A stretch of 23,739 bases of DNA from Lachnospiraceae bacterium (GCA_014804385.1 JAAUZW010000015.1:74696-98434), one strand, 5' to 3'. Counted from the first letter of the stretch, positions 1 through 8,003 are shown. Notes: generated by a model from the letters alone, not told the origin. Numbers and translations are program-made.

Positions 1-65
1 TAAGCAGGAAGCACCCATAAAAAGGCGGTATATCTGCCCTATGGGAAGGAAAGGATGAGGAGAAT

Positions 66-1172
66 ATGGCGAGAAAAGACAGCAGAGGCAGGAATTTACG
101 GACCGGGGAACGTCAGAGGGAAAACGGTCTTTATGAATATCGTTACAATGATCCGGTCACAGGGAAAATGGATGTGAATACACTTTTTGAGCGGTATATA
201 GAAGCAAGGAAACTGGCAGACCAGACGCGTGAAAACTATATCAGAATGTGGAACTGTCACGTTAAAGACGAGATAGGCAGGATGAAGGTAGTGGAAGTGA
301 GACCTTCCCATGTGAAACTGTTTTACGCAAGGCTTTCCAAAGCAGGCTATTCCAGAAGTACCATTAAGCTGCTCCATGATATGCTCTACCCGGCTTTTGA
401 AATGGCGGTGGATGATGATATCATAAGGAAAAATCCCTGCAAAATGGCATTACGGGATTTTGGCAGAGATCCGGAAGCGCGGGAAGCCATAACCAATGAC
501 CAGCAGGAAAAACTGCTTGCCTTTGTACGTGACAGCAATGTTTATAATGTGTATTTCCCAATGCTGGTAATCATGATCGGAACTGCCTGCAGGTGCGGTG
601 AAATTATAGGGCTTACATGGTCTGACATTGACATGAAGAATAAGCAGGTCAGCATTACCCATCAGCTTATCTACAAAAATTTGGGAGAGGGGAGCAGGCT
701 CTGTGTCACAACCCCTAAAACCGAAGCTGGCATAAGAGATATCCCCATGACTGCAAGTGTGAGGAAAGCTTTTGAGAAGCAGAGGGAATATCAGTTCATG
801 ATGGGGATAGACAGGGATTATGAGGTTGACGGTATGAAAGGCTTTATTTTCACCAGTAAGAACGGTCGCCCTTTACAGCCCAGCGCAGTCAACAACGTGC
901 TTTACAATATCGTAGATGCCTATAATAAGCAGGAAGCGGCGAAAGCAAAGAAAGAACACCGCAAGCTGGAGATGATGCCGAGGATATCAGCGCATATTTT
1001 AAGGCATACCGGATGTACCAGAATGGCAGAGCGCGGGATGGATGTAAAGGTATTACAGTATATCATGGGGCACGCAAACATAGCAGTCACCATGGAAGTT
1101 TATAATCATATCACAGAATATGCGAGAATAGAAAAAGAAATATTGAAGATGGAAGACCTGATGGTGGTGTAA
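66..1172 (+). CDS. Tyrosine recombinase / integrase, Tn916-like class
   Basis: This 368-residue site-specific recombinase would cut and rejoin DNA at the att sites of an integrative element. The catalytic set is visible: R176 (in TACRCGE), H310-x-x-R313 (HILRH), H336 (GHANI) and the nucleophile Y346 (EVYNHI), followed by a short C-terminal tail. Residues about 35-130 form the helical core-binding domain. The N-terminal region runs directly from NDPVTGK into the core-binding helix (VNTLFERYI). Relatives I know usually have several dozen more residues there, completing an arm-site-binding domain, so an internal deletion is possible. GAGGAG just before the ATG supports the start. The gene lies 94 bp before an att-like repeat and points toward it, the usual place for an integrase at an element end. 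The rest of its element should lie left of the window. Confidence 0.93.
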   Translation: MARKDSRGRNLRTGERQRENGLYEYRYNDPVTGKMDVNTLFERYIEARKLADQTRENYIRMWNCHVKDEIGRMKVVEVRPSHVKLFYARLSKAGYSRSTIKLLHDMLYPAFEMAVDDDIIRKNPCKMALRDFGRDPEAREAITNDQQEKLLAFVRDSNVYNVYFPMLVIMIGTACRCGEIIGLTWSDIDMKNKQVSITHQLIYKNLGEGSRLCVTTPKTEAGIRDIPMTASVRKAFEKQREYQFMMGIDRDYEVDGMKGFIFTSKNGRPLQPSAVNNVLYNIVDAYNKQEAAKAKKEHRKLEMMPRISAHILRHTGCTRMAERGMDVKVLQYIMGHANIAVTMEVYNHITEYARIEKEILKMEDLMVV

Positions 1173-1266
1173 GCCGCAAGATGATATCTGATGAAATCAG
1201 ATACAGAACCGTACCCCAAAATTTTTCACAAATGGGTCATAACACCTGTTATTGAGAATTTTACAG

Positions 1267-1342
1267 AAATTTTAGAAGCCGCAAAGCCGCATAAATACTG
1301 GCTTTGCAAAAATTTACTGAAAATATTAGCACTCACCTCTTG
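1267..1342 (+). repeat. att-like repeat, copy 1 (left boundary of 6.8-kb segment)
   Basis: This 76-bp stretch aligns without gaps to 8056-8131 with 10 mismatches. It contains a perfect inverted repeat (GCAAAGCC at 1281-1288, GGCTTTGC at 1300-1307, 11-nt spacer). It ends with the 18-mer attagcactcacctcttg (1325-1342), which is identical in both copies. Identity stops abruptly after 1342. The 18-mer is the left half plus most of the spacer of a CIRCE operator, but here the right half is missing, so this copy is not a working operator. Weaker similarity continues leftward to about 1230. I read it as the right end of the integrase-bearing element joined to the left end of a second one. Confidence 0.8.
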
Positions 1343-1630
1343 TTATTTGGGTCGAGCGTTGTCTTACATCATCAAGTCTTGTAAATACCGTAAATACAGC
1401 ATTTTTGAGACTTTGTACTTTTATAAAGTTGTGTCTGGCGGTGTCATTTTCAGTTCAATGGGGGTATGAATGGGGGTATGGAAACAGGCAGTCGCCATAT
1501 ATATACCGCCTACAAGCGCGAGTGGAATCAAATTTGACGGATGACAATGGAATCATGCTGATTTACAGATAGTGAGGATTGCAAAACGGGTGTGATTCCA
1601 CTAAAATAGAGACAGAAAGATGGTGAACCA
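1343..1630. other. Non-coding left end of the 6.8-kb segment, with short repeats
   Basis: No convincing gene lies here. The stretch holds a perfect tandem duplication of a 12-mer (aatgggggtatg at 1457-1468 and 1469-1480), which may be arm-type recombinase binding sites. It also holds an inverted repeat agtggaatca (1521-1530) / tgattccact (1593-1602), with an extra direct copy of its core tggaatca at 1548-1555. The inverted repeat lies just upstream of the Rpn-type gene and could form a long-loop stem in its leader. No good sigma-A promoter was seen. Confidence 0.45.
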
Positions 1631-2504
1631 ATGATAAAAGAGAGACAGGAGCAGGATCTTCGGACAGTCGAGCAGATCGTAGATGATATGAGCCTGTTTG
1701 ACGATGACCTGATGTCGATGGTCTTTGACAAGAATAAAGAAGCGGCACAGCTTCTGTTGAGGATCATATTGAAACAGGACGATATCCAGGTGGAAAGCGT
1801 AGTGGGGCAGCGGGAGTTTAAGAGTCCGGTGGTGGGCGGAAGAGATATCCGTCTGGATATCTGGGCGAAAGACAGTACGGGGAAACACTACAACGTGGAG
1901 GTTCAGCAGAAACCGGAAGGGGCGCATATCCGAAGAGCCAGATTCAACAGCAGTATGATGGATTCCCGGATGTTAAAGGAAGGGCAGGATTTTTCAGAGC
2001 TTCGGGATTCCTATATGGTCTTTATCACCAGGACGGATATATTCGGACAGGGGATACCGGTCTACACGATAAACCGCCGTTTTGAAGGGTCGAATGAGTT
2101 ATTTGACGATGGATCGCATATCATATATGTCAACGGGGCTTACAAGGGCGATGATGCGGTCGGAAATCTGATACGCGATTTCGCATGTAGAGAGTCGAAA
2201 GATATGTATTACCCGGAACTGGCGAAGGGCATGAAGCATTTCAAAGAAGAAGGAGGGCGCTGGATGTCCGGCGGACATCCGTTAGCGCGGACCGAAGTGG
2301 AACGGAGACCGGAAGTATATGTGTGAGGCAGTGCAAAATTACGCGGAAAAGTATGCGGAGCAAAAGGCTGAAATTGCAAGGCTGAACGGCCTGTTGGATT
2401 CCATTAAAAAGCTAATGGAAAATATGAAGCTGGGAGCAGAGCAGGCTATGAATGTACTTGAGGTTAATGATCAAGACAGGGAGATCTTGATGAAGGAGTT
2501 GTAA
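1631..2504 (+). pseudogene. Rpn-family PD-(D/E)xK nuclease / putative transposase, frameshifted
   Basis: The reading frame from 1631 gives 231 residues typical of the Rpn (PDDEXK_2) family. The nuclease core is visible at D76 and E90-V-Q92, inside RLDIWAK and YNVEVQQK. Conserved segments follow, such as SSMMDSRMLKEGQDF and GSHIIYVNGAYKGDD. After EEGGR (about 2260) the frame runs into residues unlike the family and stops at 2326. The expected continuation (MCEAVQNYAEKYAEQ, then a helical tail to LMKEL) is in the +1 frame from 2319 to 2504. Roughly 47 bp beginning with a small hairpin (2262-2280) appears inserted at the break. Rpn proteins are linked to recA-independent DNA cleavage and recombination. 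The N-terminal nuclease domain could still be made; two separate small proteins is the alternative. Confidence 0.75.
2261..2307. repeat. Hairpin-bearing insert that breaks the Rpn gene
   Basis: This segment starts with a compact perfect stem, ggatgtcc (2262-2269) / ggacatcc (2273-2280), with a 3-nt loop. It lies exactly where the protein departs from the family pattern and where the frame shifts. About 47 bp is 3n+2, which fits the observed shift. Limits are approximate, because I infer them from where family-like sequence stops (EEGGR) and resumes (RKYMCEAVQ). Confidence 0.4.
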
Positions 2505-2538
2505 GAGCAGCTGATAAAGCTATAAGAAAGGGTAAATG

Positions 2539-2580
2539 CCGTCCGATAACAGGGTACTGACTTGTTATCAGGCGGTTCTT
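2539..2580 (+). terminator. Probable terminator after the Rpn gene
   Basis: Arms 2539-2551 and 2563-2575 pair over 13 positions with one G-T wobble and one mismatch, around an 11-nt loop. A T-rich but interrupted tail (ttcttatatt) follows. It sits 35 bp after the stop of the Rpn reading frame. Confidence 0.5.
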
Positions 2581-2666
2581 ATATTACAAGAAGGAGAGCA
2601 AGGGACAAATTTAATGTTACTTTAGGCAGAGCGGTCGGCACTTTCTAAATATTGCGTTATGTTTTA

Positions 2667-2695
2667 TTGACACTGTGCTTTTATATCGATATAAT
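2667..2695 (+). promoter_or_regulatory. Consensus sigma-A promoter
   Basis: A perfect TTGACA (2667-2672), a 17-nt spacer and a perfect TATAAT (2690-2695). Transcription would begin near 2702 and run through a degenerate ORF (2861-3129) into the membrane-protein/metalloprotease operon at 3267. This is the strongest promoter-like sequence seen in the accessory segment and implies a leader of about 560 nt. Confidence 0.8.
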
Positions 2696-2860
2696 AAATA
2701 TGACTTATAGATGTAGTCGGTTGGTGAAATTATGTAGTATTTGCAACGTTGGGGTGAAAAAGGAAGTGGAGGGTGCATATACATTGCGTAAAATTTAATC
2801 TTAGCATCATATTATAAAATTATGATCATCAGGATTAAGTACTTACAAAGGAGACAGATT

Positions 2861-3129
2861 ATGAACGAAAGAATAAAGAAAGCATTTAGAATGTTTTGAG
2901 CTTTAAATGTAAAATCAATTACTGAATTTTTGTACAAGAGTTTCAAAGATTCAAGCCGAGGTCTTTATTCTTATGGTCAGAAAGCAACTTTTTTCATTGT
3001 CCAGAAGAATTGGAAATTATCTATGTTGACGGATCTGTTACAAGCGAAAGCGTTTTGAATAAGGATTGTGACGGCCTAAAGGGTAAAAAGGTAGTTATAA
3101 TTGGTGTTGTCATAGTCTCAGGGCATTAA
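2861..3129 (+). pseudogene. Degenerate small gene with intact ribosome binding site
   Basis: AAAGGAG stands 7-8 nt before an ATG at 2861, but the frame stops at codon 13 (TGA 2897-2899). Beyond it the same frame stays open (ALNVKSITEFLYKSF, then SYGQKATFF). A frame shift later, another open stretch (PEELEIIYVDGSVTSESV, then DGLKGKKVVIIG) ends at TAA 3127-3129. This looks like a gene of about 90 codons with one nonsense change and one frameshift. I do not recognise the family. The alternative is that the 12-codon ORF is a leader peptide for the operon downstream. Confidence 0.45.
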
Positions 3130-3228
3130 TAGTACTATAAAAGTAATTTACACATTTCGAAAAAACAATGTAATATTTAGTTTGAAAAGACATGATTTTG
3201 AGCTGAAATATGCTTGAGTAAATACATT

Positions 3229-3270
3229 ATGAAGAAACTGCAGTATATTGACATAAGGGATAACGTATGA
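3229..3270 (+). other. Possible 13-codon leader ORF overlapping the next start
   Basis: ATG 3229 gives MKKLQYIDIRDNV, and its TGA (3268-3270) overlaps the ATG of the membrane-protein gene at 3267. Such an overlap can couple translation. No clear ribosome binding site precedes this ATG, so it may be chance. Confidence 0.2.
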
Positions 3271-4547
3271 AAAAAATTGGCAGTAGAAAAGTGGATTGGT
3301 TCATCTTGCCCATAATTTTTTTATGTGCATATATGTTTATGGTTGATCTTACATATGCAGGCTATATTGCTCCACAGCTTTGGTTAAATGAAACTTACTG
3401 GCTGGAAAATCTGTTAGGTTCATTAGGGTTTACAAGAAGTAACGCTATAGATCTTTTAAAAAGCAGTTTGGGAGTGGCATTGACCTTAGTGACAATTATA
3501 TTGAATATGGGAAATAATATTTTCAGCCATTCTGAGCGTAAGGTGTTTGGTCTGTGTCTGGGGAATCTGACTTCGGAAAATTCCTGGTTATATAGTGGGT
3601 TTCTTAACATCAGCATTGTTTTCCCTGTATTAATAATTGTTTTTATTAATTTGGAGTTTTGTGGCATAAGTTATATGCTGCTTTTTTCCTGCTATCTCGC
3701 GGCGTTTTGCAATTATAAAGATTTGCAGAGCAGTTATGACGGCAGGGTACAGAGAAGAAAAGTAGTCTCCCAATTGCTTGCGCTCGTGGAAGGTGAGAAA
3801 GCATATGTAGATAATTATATGACAGATTTTGACGTCACGGCGGAAGATATTTATAAGGGAATTAAAGAGACGGAGGGGTGGAATAATGCCTGGCTTCTCT
3901 TTCAGGAGTTTGCGGACAAGGTCATGTCGTTTGACTGTGATAAATGTTTCATGCTCTCACGGCATTTTTTTGGAATCGTCTTTCAGGTCTCAGAAGGAGG
4001 AAACACAGAGTATGAACTGATTTATATGAAAAAATTTATAGATATGATGGGGGATAAAAAGGATACTAAAAAGAAGAAAAAAGAGAAGCGGCAGGAAGAT
4101 GTAGAAACAATGGAGTATATCTTCCTGTGGGGCTTGCTATGCAGTGTGGCAGTCAAATGGGATTCAAATACAATGCAGAGTTTTCTTGCATGGTTTGCCG
4201 ATATAGCGGAGCGAAGCTGTCAGCATGTAGCAATGCATTTGGGAGAATTGGATAAGCACGTGATTCAGAAACAGTCGGCAGTCATATTGGCTATGCTGGA
4301 ATATTGGATATATATCCATGATGACACGACGGAGCTTAATTATGAATGTGTAGAAACCATCTATAGCTACGGACAGAATTTTTTTAGTGAGAAGAATGAA
4401 GAATTTTTGAACAGGCTGGATGATTTATCTGCAATGGGTAAAAGTAAGGACGAGCCTAGTTACAATGCCGCTCAAATGCTGCTTGATGACACTAAGCATA
4501 ATGTAAAACAAAGTTTGATTACAACAATTCTAACATACGAGAGATAA
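3267..4547 (+). CDS. Four-helix membrane protein with large cytosolic domain, unknown family
   Basis: This 426-residue protein is of a family I do not recognise. Four hydrophobic segments occupy about residues 10-30, 66-81, 107-129 and 131-149. A long, mainly helical, charged domain follows and is presumably cytosolic. It contains a lysine-rich patch near residues 262-276 (KKDTKKKKKEKR), then hydrophobic and aromatic helices. The ribosome binding site is modest (AAGGGA about 7 nt before ATG). The stop is 11 bp before the start of the 939-residue metalloprotease-like gene, and both share AT-rich composition, so they very likely form one operon and may act together. By inference the membrane part could anchor, sense or gate while the partner acts in the cytosol. 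There is no similarity to known transporters or kinases that I can see. Confidence 0.85.
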   Translation: MKKIGSRKVDWFILPIIFLCAYMFMVDLTYAGYIAPQLWLNETYWLENLLGSLGFTRSNAIDLLKSSLGVALTLVTIILNMGNNIFSHSERKVFGLCLGNLTSENSWLYSGFLNISIVFPVLIIVFINLEFCGISYMLLFSCYLAAFCNYKDLQSSYDGRVQRRKVVSQLLALVEGEKAYVDNYMTDFDVTAEDIYKGIKETEGWNNAWLLFQEFADKVMSFDCDKCFMLSRHFFGIVFQVSEGGNTEYELIYMKKFIDMMGDKKDTKKKKKEKRQEDVETMEYIFLWGLLCSVAVKWDSNTMQSFLAWFADIAERSCQHVAMHLGELDKHVIQKQSAVILAMLEYWIYIHDDTTELNYECVETIYSYGQNFFSEKNEEFLNRLDDLSAMGKSKDEPSYNAAQMLLDDTKHNVKQSLITTILTYER

Positions 4548-4558
4548 GAGGGACAGCA

Positions 4559-7378
4559 ATGGAACATTCAATTTGTCGGGCAATTACATTATACAGTTAT
4601 CATATCCCGCTCAGAAAAAGCGGCTTACGCGCAGAATACAGTACGATAGGCTTCTTCGATGGAATGACCACGAAGAGGATTAAATTAAACTATTCCGAAA
4701 ATGATCTTGGTGCCTTGTGGCAGCATACGCTGGATGAAACAGGCAAATGTGACGGAACATACTCTTTTCAAAATATTTTTGGAATAGTAGAGGAGGGATG
4801 GAATACTGATTGTACAGATGAGGTCTTTTGGGCGGATGAAACAGACCGTCAATATCCGCTGACCCTGGTGGCTTTCCTGCAGATTAAAGAATACCGGACA
4901 GGGAAAGAGGGAATTAAAGAGCAGTGCGAGCTATTTAATTCTATTGTCAGAGCGCATTTGCAGGATGGAATCGGCTATACATACAGTTCCGTGGATAAGA
5001 ATGAGTATATTGTCTGCCTAAAATGCAGAAATTATCATAATGCTGTTGAAACAATCAAGGAACTGCATATGATAGAGCAAAACGTAATGTATAGTTACTC
5101 GGTTTTTTCTGTGAGACATACGGTGCTCGATCATTTGAAATCTGAAGAGTATAGCTACTTATTTGATGAGAGGATTGATTCCATCTGCCTGAAAGGAATT
5201 ACAAACAGTATTCGGCAGGAGGAAATTACGCGGAATCTGGACCATAAATACCAGGATTTTTGTGAGAAGCTGGCAAAAAAACTGTATGCGGGCGAAGAAC
5301 GTAAAGAAAGCGTTTGTGATAGCGATGGTAACGTAGTTGATGGCAATAAGGACAGAACGTATGACATTCTTGGAGATGAAGATTTTCGATTTATTGCAAG
5401 GAATGTGAAGCTGGGTGCGCTTCTATATGAATACAGGACGGAAGGGATGCTGTCCTATTTAAATGCGGGCTTTGCGTTTTATTTCTTTTCGACAGGTCTG
5501 GTTTTAAATACACGGACAGGGGAAAACGAAGAGATTGATGAGAAGCGGGTACAGGACAGCGGGGTAAAACTGACTGAAATATTGGTGCCGAAATATTGCG
5601 ATCAGGTTGCTCCTGCATTGGAGCGTATTCATGAGATTATTACAAATATTTATTCGGAAGACGATAAAGTGAAATCCATATACTTTGCATTATATCAGCT
5701 TCTGCAGTCATTTAAAGTATTGGAACTTTCGCCGGCTAAACGATATGATTTTTTCTCCATGTTTCCATCCTTTGAGATGCTGATTAAAATTGTGATTGAA
5801 AAATTGGAAAAGGCAGAAAGAGAACAGAACGTTTCGAGGGCATGGGATAACGAAAATATTGGGGAACAGAAGGAGATATTCGATTTTATCCACAAAATCA
5901 GTATGACTTTTCATAGCGCCCAGCGTACGGACTTGCAATTTTTCCAAATACAGGACTTTAACGTAATAGTCCATTATGCGCCGGCAAAACTGCGTGCTTT
6001 CTATGCGATATGGCTTCTTAATCTGGCCGAATTGTATGGAAAGTTCAAGTCCGCTGCCAACAAATATTATTCGTATATATTCGCGCCGGGAATGTTTGGA
6101 ACTACAGTTGTAAGACCGCTCTGTTTTATAGGGGACGAAACCTATCGTCTCATGTTGGTTACACTGCCTGATCGTGCGGTTTATAATATCAGGCAGCTTT
6201 TGATTGTTTTATCTCATGAGGCAGCGCATATCGGATGTGAGAGGCTGAGGGAAGAGCGACATTTATTTGCAGTAAGGGCTTGTGCGAGAATTGCAACTCT
6301 GGAATTACATGCTTTTATGTTGTGCGAACTTGAGGATTATAGTGAGGGTCTAGATGCCGATATTTTTATCAGAAAAATTTCTCGGGATCGACATATTTTG
6401 CAGGAACTGGAAGACGATTTAATAGAGGAAAATGCTCATATTTTTAAAGAAATCAAATTGGAAAAGGTGGACGACGAGTGCCGCCGGGAGTCCTCCATAA
6501 AACATCTCAAGGATGCCTTTCACAATATGCTTGAACACTATGGAGACAAACTCACAGTGGACTATTGTGCTCACATAAAAAATGCGTATCTTTCAGCCGG
6601 GAAAGGGGGAAAAAATGACCACGATTATTTGATGAAGGTGAGCAGGTTTATTAATGGTACACGGAAAGATCTGCGTACTGTCATAAGAGTCTTTCAGGAT
6701 TCTCAGTTGGAGCATGTGATGGATATCTTTTATTATATCGAAGAGGAGGCGTTTGCAGACCTCATAACGATACTGACTCTGGAACATTCTATGGAGTCGT
6801 ACCTCTTTTCTTTTACAAAGGGAGAGATGGTAAAAGAGGATGTCGCGGAGCATCCTGACGGCACTCCGGTAGTCGTCAGGATGGCATTGGTGATTGAAAC
6901 GGCTATCCGGATCACAAAGGAGAATCAGTGGCTGAAAACAAACAGGCCACAATTTAAGGAAAAGTGGAAGAAGAGAGAACTGGAAAGATTATGCAGAACA
7001 TTTAAAGAAGGCTCTACGGAGGAAATCCTGGCATTGCAAATTCTGCAGTATAAAAATGATGTAACAGATTTCGTTGCTGGAATTGATAAATATACCAGGA
7101 TGTATGATGTATCGGATAGCGGGTATACTAAACATGAATTTGGATTCCTGATTGACAAGGTTTTTTGGGAGCTGTTAAGCAATTATCTTTATCTTTGCGC
7201 ACAAAGATATATTGATACATTACAACAGCAAGAGAGAACGCTTGCAGAGGAGCAAAAGTATGTGGCGGATATCTATAGACGCCTGAATGACGGAACGGTC
7301 ACAGACGTCATGGCAGTCATTGAGGAAGTGTTAGAAAAACGGGAGAAAAAATATGACAATAATGAATTTTTTCGATAA
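4559..7378 (+). CDS. Large unknown protein with HEAAH zinc-metalloprotease-like motif
   Basis: This 939-residue soluble protein is of a family I cannot name. Residues 544-560 read as a helix carrying H553-E554-A-A-H557, the HExxH zinc signature. About 170 residues later E730-A-F-A-D734 fits the E-x-x-A-D third-ligand pattern of M48-type gluzincins, so a zinc peptidase fold is plausible but unproven. The N-terminal 200 residues look like a separate alpha/beta domain (YPLTLVAFLQIKEYRTG, then DKNEYIVCLKCRNYHNAVE). The middle is helical, and the C terminus (about 890-939) is a charged coiled-coil-like stretch. No signal peptide or membrane segment is evident. GAGGG precedes the ATG, 11 bp after the membrane-protein gene. 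The position between att-like repeats marks it as cargo of a mobile element. An anti-phage or stress-response role is only inference from context. Confidence 0.85.
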   Translation: MEHSICRAITLYSYHIPLRKSGLRAEYSTIGFFDGMTTKRIKLNYSENDLGALWQHTLDETGKCDGTYSFQNIFGIVEEGWNTDCTDEVFWADETDRQYPLTLVAFLQIKEYRTGKEGIKEQCELFNSIVRAHLQDGIGYTYSSVDKNEYIVCLKCRNYHNAVETIKELHMIEQNVMYSYSVFSVRHTVLDHLKSEEYSYLFDERIDSICLKGITNSIRQEEITRNLDHKYQDFCEKLAKKLYAGEERKESVCDSDGNVVDGNKDRTYDILGDEDFRFIARNVKLGALLYEYRTEGMLSYLNAGFAFYFFSTGLVLNTRTGENEEIDEKRVQDSGVKLTEILVPKYCDQVAPALERIHEIITNIYSEDDKVKSIYFALYQLLQSFKVLELSPAKRYDFFSMFPSFEMLIKIVIEKLEKAEREQNVSRAWDNENIGEQKEIFDFIHKISMTFHSAQRTDLQFFQIQDFNVIVHYAPAKLRAFYAIWLLNLAELYGKFKSAANKYYSYIFAPGMFGTTVVRPLCFIGDETYRLMLVTLPDRAVYNIRQLLIVLSHEAAHIGCERLREERHLFAVRACARIATLELHAFMLCELEDYSEGLDADIFIRKISRDRHILQELEDDLIEENAHIFKEIKLEKVDDECRRESSIKHLKDAFHNMLEHYGDKLTVDYCAHIKNAYLSAGKGGKNDHDYLMKVSRFINGTRKDLRTVIRVFQDSQLEHVMDIFYYIEEEAFADLITILTLEHSMESYLFSFTKGEMVKEDVAEHPDGTPVVVRMALVIETAIRITKENQWLKTNRPQFKEKWKKRELERLCRTFKEGSTEEILALQILQYKNDVTDFVAGIDKYTRMYDVSDSGYTKHEFGFLIDKVFWELLSNYLYLCAQRYIDTLQQQERTLAEEQKYVADIYRRLNDGTVTDVMAVIEEVLEKREKKYDNNEFFR

Positions 7379-7385
7379 ATGACGC

Positions 7386-7414
7386 TTTTCAAAACCGCCG
7401 GCATATGGTAAAAT
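7386..7414 (+). promoter_or_regulatory. Promoter for the 64-residue gene
   Basis: TTTTCA (7386-7391), 17 nt, TAAAAT (7409-7414). It begins 8 bp after the metalloprotease-like stop. A small stem AGTGGC (7425-7430) / GCCACT (7437-7442) lies in the leader just before the ribosome binding site. Confidence 0.5.
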
Positions 7415-7461
7415 CGAGGTGAAGAGTGGCGTAGTTGCCACTTAAAAGGGAGGAGAAGGAA

Positions 7462-7656
7462 ATGACCAAGGCAAAGATCGGAACTACAATTCATCAAATC
7501 AGGCCTTATCAGGCACATAAGGGTGCTGATTGGCTTCATATAGACAGGCAAAAGAGCACACATTACGATGCCGCAACAGACAGACAAATCAGAGTCCCGA
7601 TTGGAGACATCAATGAGTTGCGGCGCAGATTAAGAGGACAAAGCAGAAATGTTTGA
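7462..7656 (+). CDS. Small basic protein of unknown function (64 aa)
   Basis: The ATG at 7462 is chosen because GGGAGGAGAAGG lies immediately upstream; an in-frame extension to 7435 would lie upstream of that site. The product is soluble and rich in charged and polar residues (HIDRQKSTHYDAATDRQ), ending in a basic helix (INELRRRLRGQ). I see no cysteines, hydrophobic segment or known motif. It has its own likely promoter (7386-7414) and a strong terminator (7692-7726), so it forms a one-gene unit inside the element. An antitoxin, a small regulator or an accessory to the preceding operon are all possible; nothing in the sequence decides. Confidence 0.6.
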   Translation: MTKAKIGTTIHQIRPYQAHKGADWLHIDRQKSTHYDAATDRQIRVPIGDINELRRRLRGQSRNV

Positions 7657-7691
7657 AACTTACAAATTAGATAGTGGTATCGAATTCATAG

Positions 7692-7726
7692 ATCGGCGCG
7701 TCAGATAGTTGACACGCCGATTTTTA
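7692..7726 (+). terminator. Intrinsic terminator after the 64-aa gene
   Basis: An 11-bp stem (atcggcgcgtc 7692-7702 with gacacgccgat 7711-7721, one G-T wobble), an 8-nt loop, then a T-run. It is 35 bp after the stop codon. Confidence 0.85.
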
Positions 7727-7990
7727 GTTTGCCCAGCATGGGCGAACTCTAGCGGGCGAAAGCCCCGAGTGCGCGTAGGCAACGACGAAGCACATAGCTG
7801 AACAGCAAGGGTGTCCGCCGTGAGATGGCATCTGAATGAAGCTGTAGGCAAACCTCTGACCTGACGGACAGGAACCGCATATAAGGCTCGGAAATCCGGA
7901 TAAGGTGACGCTAAAAGCACTGAAGTCCAAAAGTTGCTGGAAGTACGAGTAAATGCGGCAGGTGCATGGAGGGAAAGAGTTCGCACCTTA
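7727..7990 (+). mobile_element. Probable 5' remnant of a group II intron (no maturase ORF)
   Basis: This GC-richer stretch has no coding frame but many short stems, starting with GCCCA/TGGGC at 7731-7743. Several phrases resemble domain I of Firmicutes group II introns as I remember them: gggtgtccgccgtgag, aagctgtaggcaaacctc, gcggcaggtgcatggagg. The reverse-transcriptase ORF and a recognisable domain V stem are absent, so it would be an inactive 5' fragment. Assignment is by memory of such introns, not by alignment. Another structured RNA is the alternative. Confidence 0.55.
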
Positions 7991-8003
7991 ATTGACTGAG
8001 ATA

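Noticed and set aside
1191..1469. 92-codon open frame after the integrase
   Set aside because: It runs through the att-like repeat and the CIRCE half site, has no ribosome binding site, and its residues look like translated non-coding DNA.
23..1511. 11-bp inverted repeat aggcggtatat (23-33) / atataccgcct (1501-1511)
   Set aside because: It is short, may be chance, and does not line up with the clear att-like repeat boundaries.
7660..7986. Minus-strand open frames of 68 and 108 codons
   Set aside because: They cover the terminator and the structured intron-like stretch; there is no ribosome binding site or recognisable protein.
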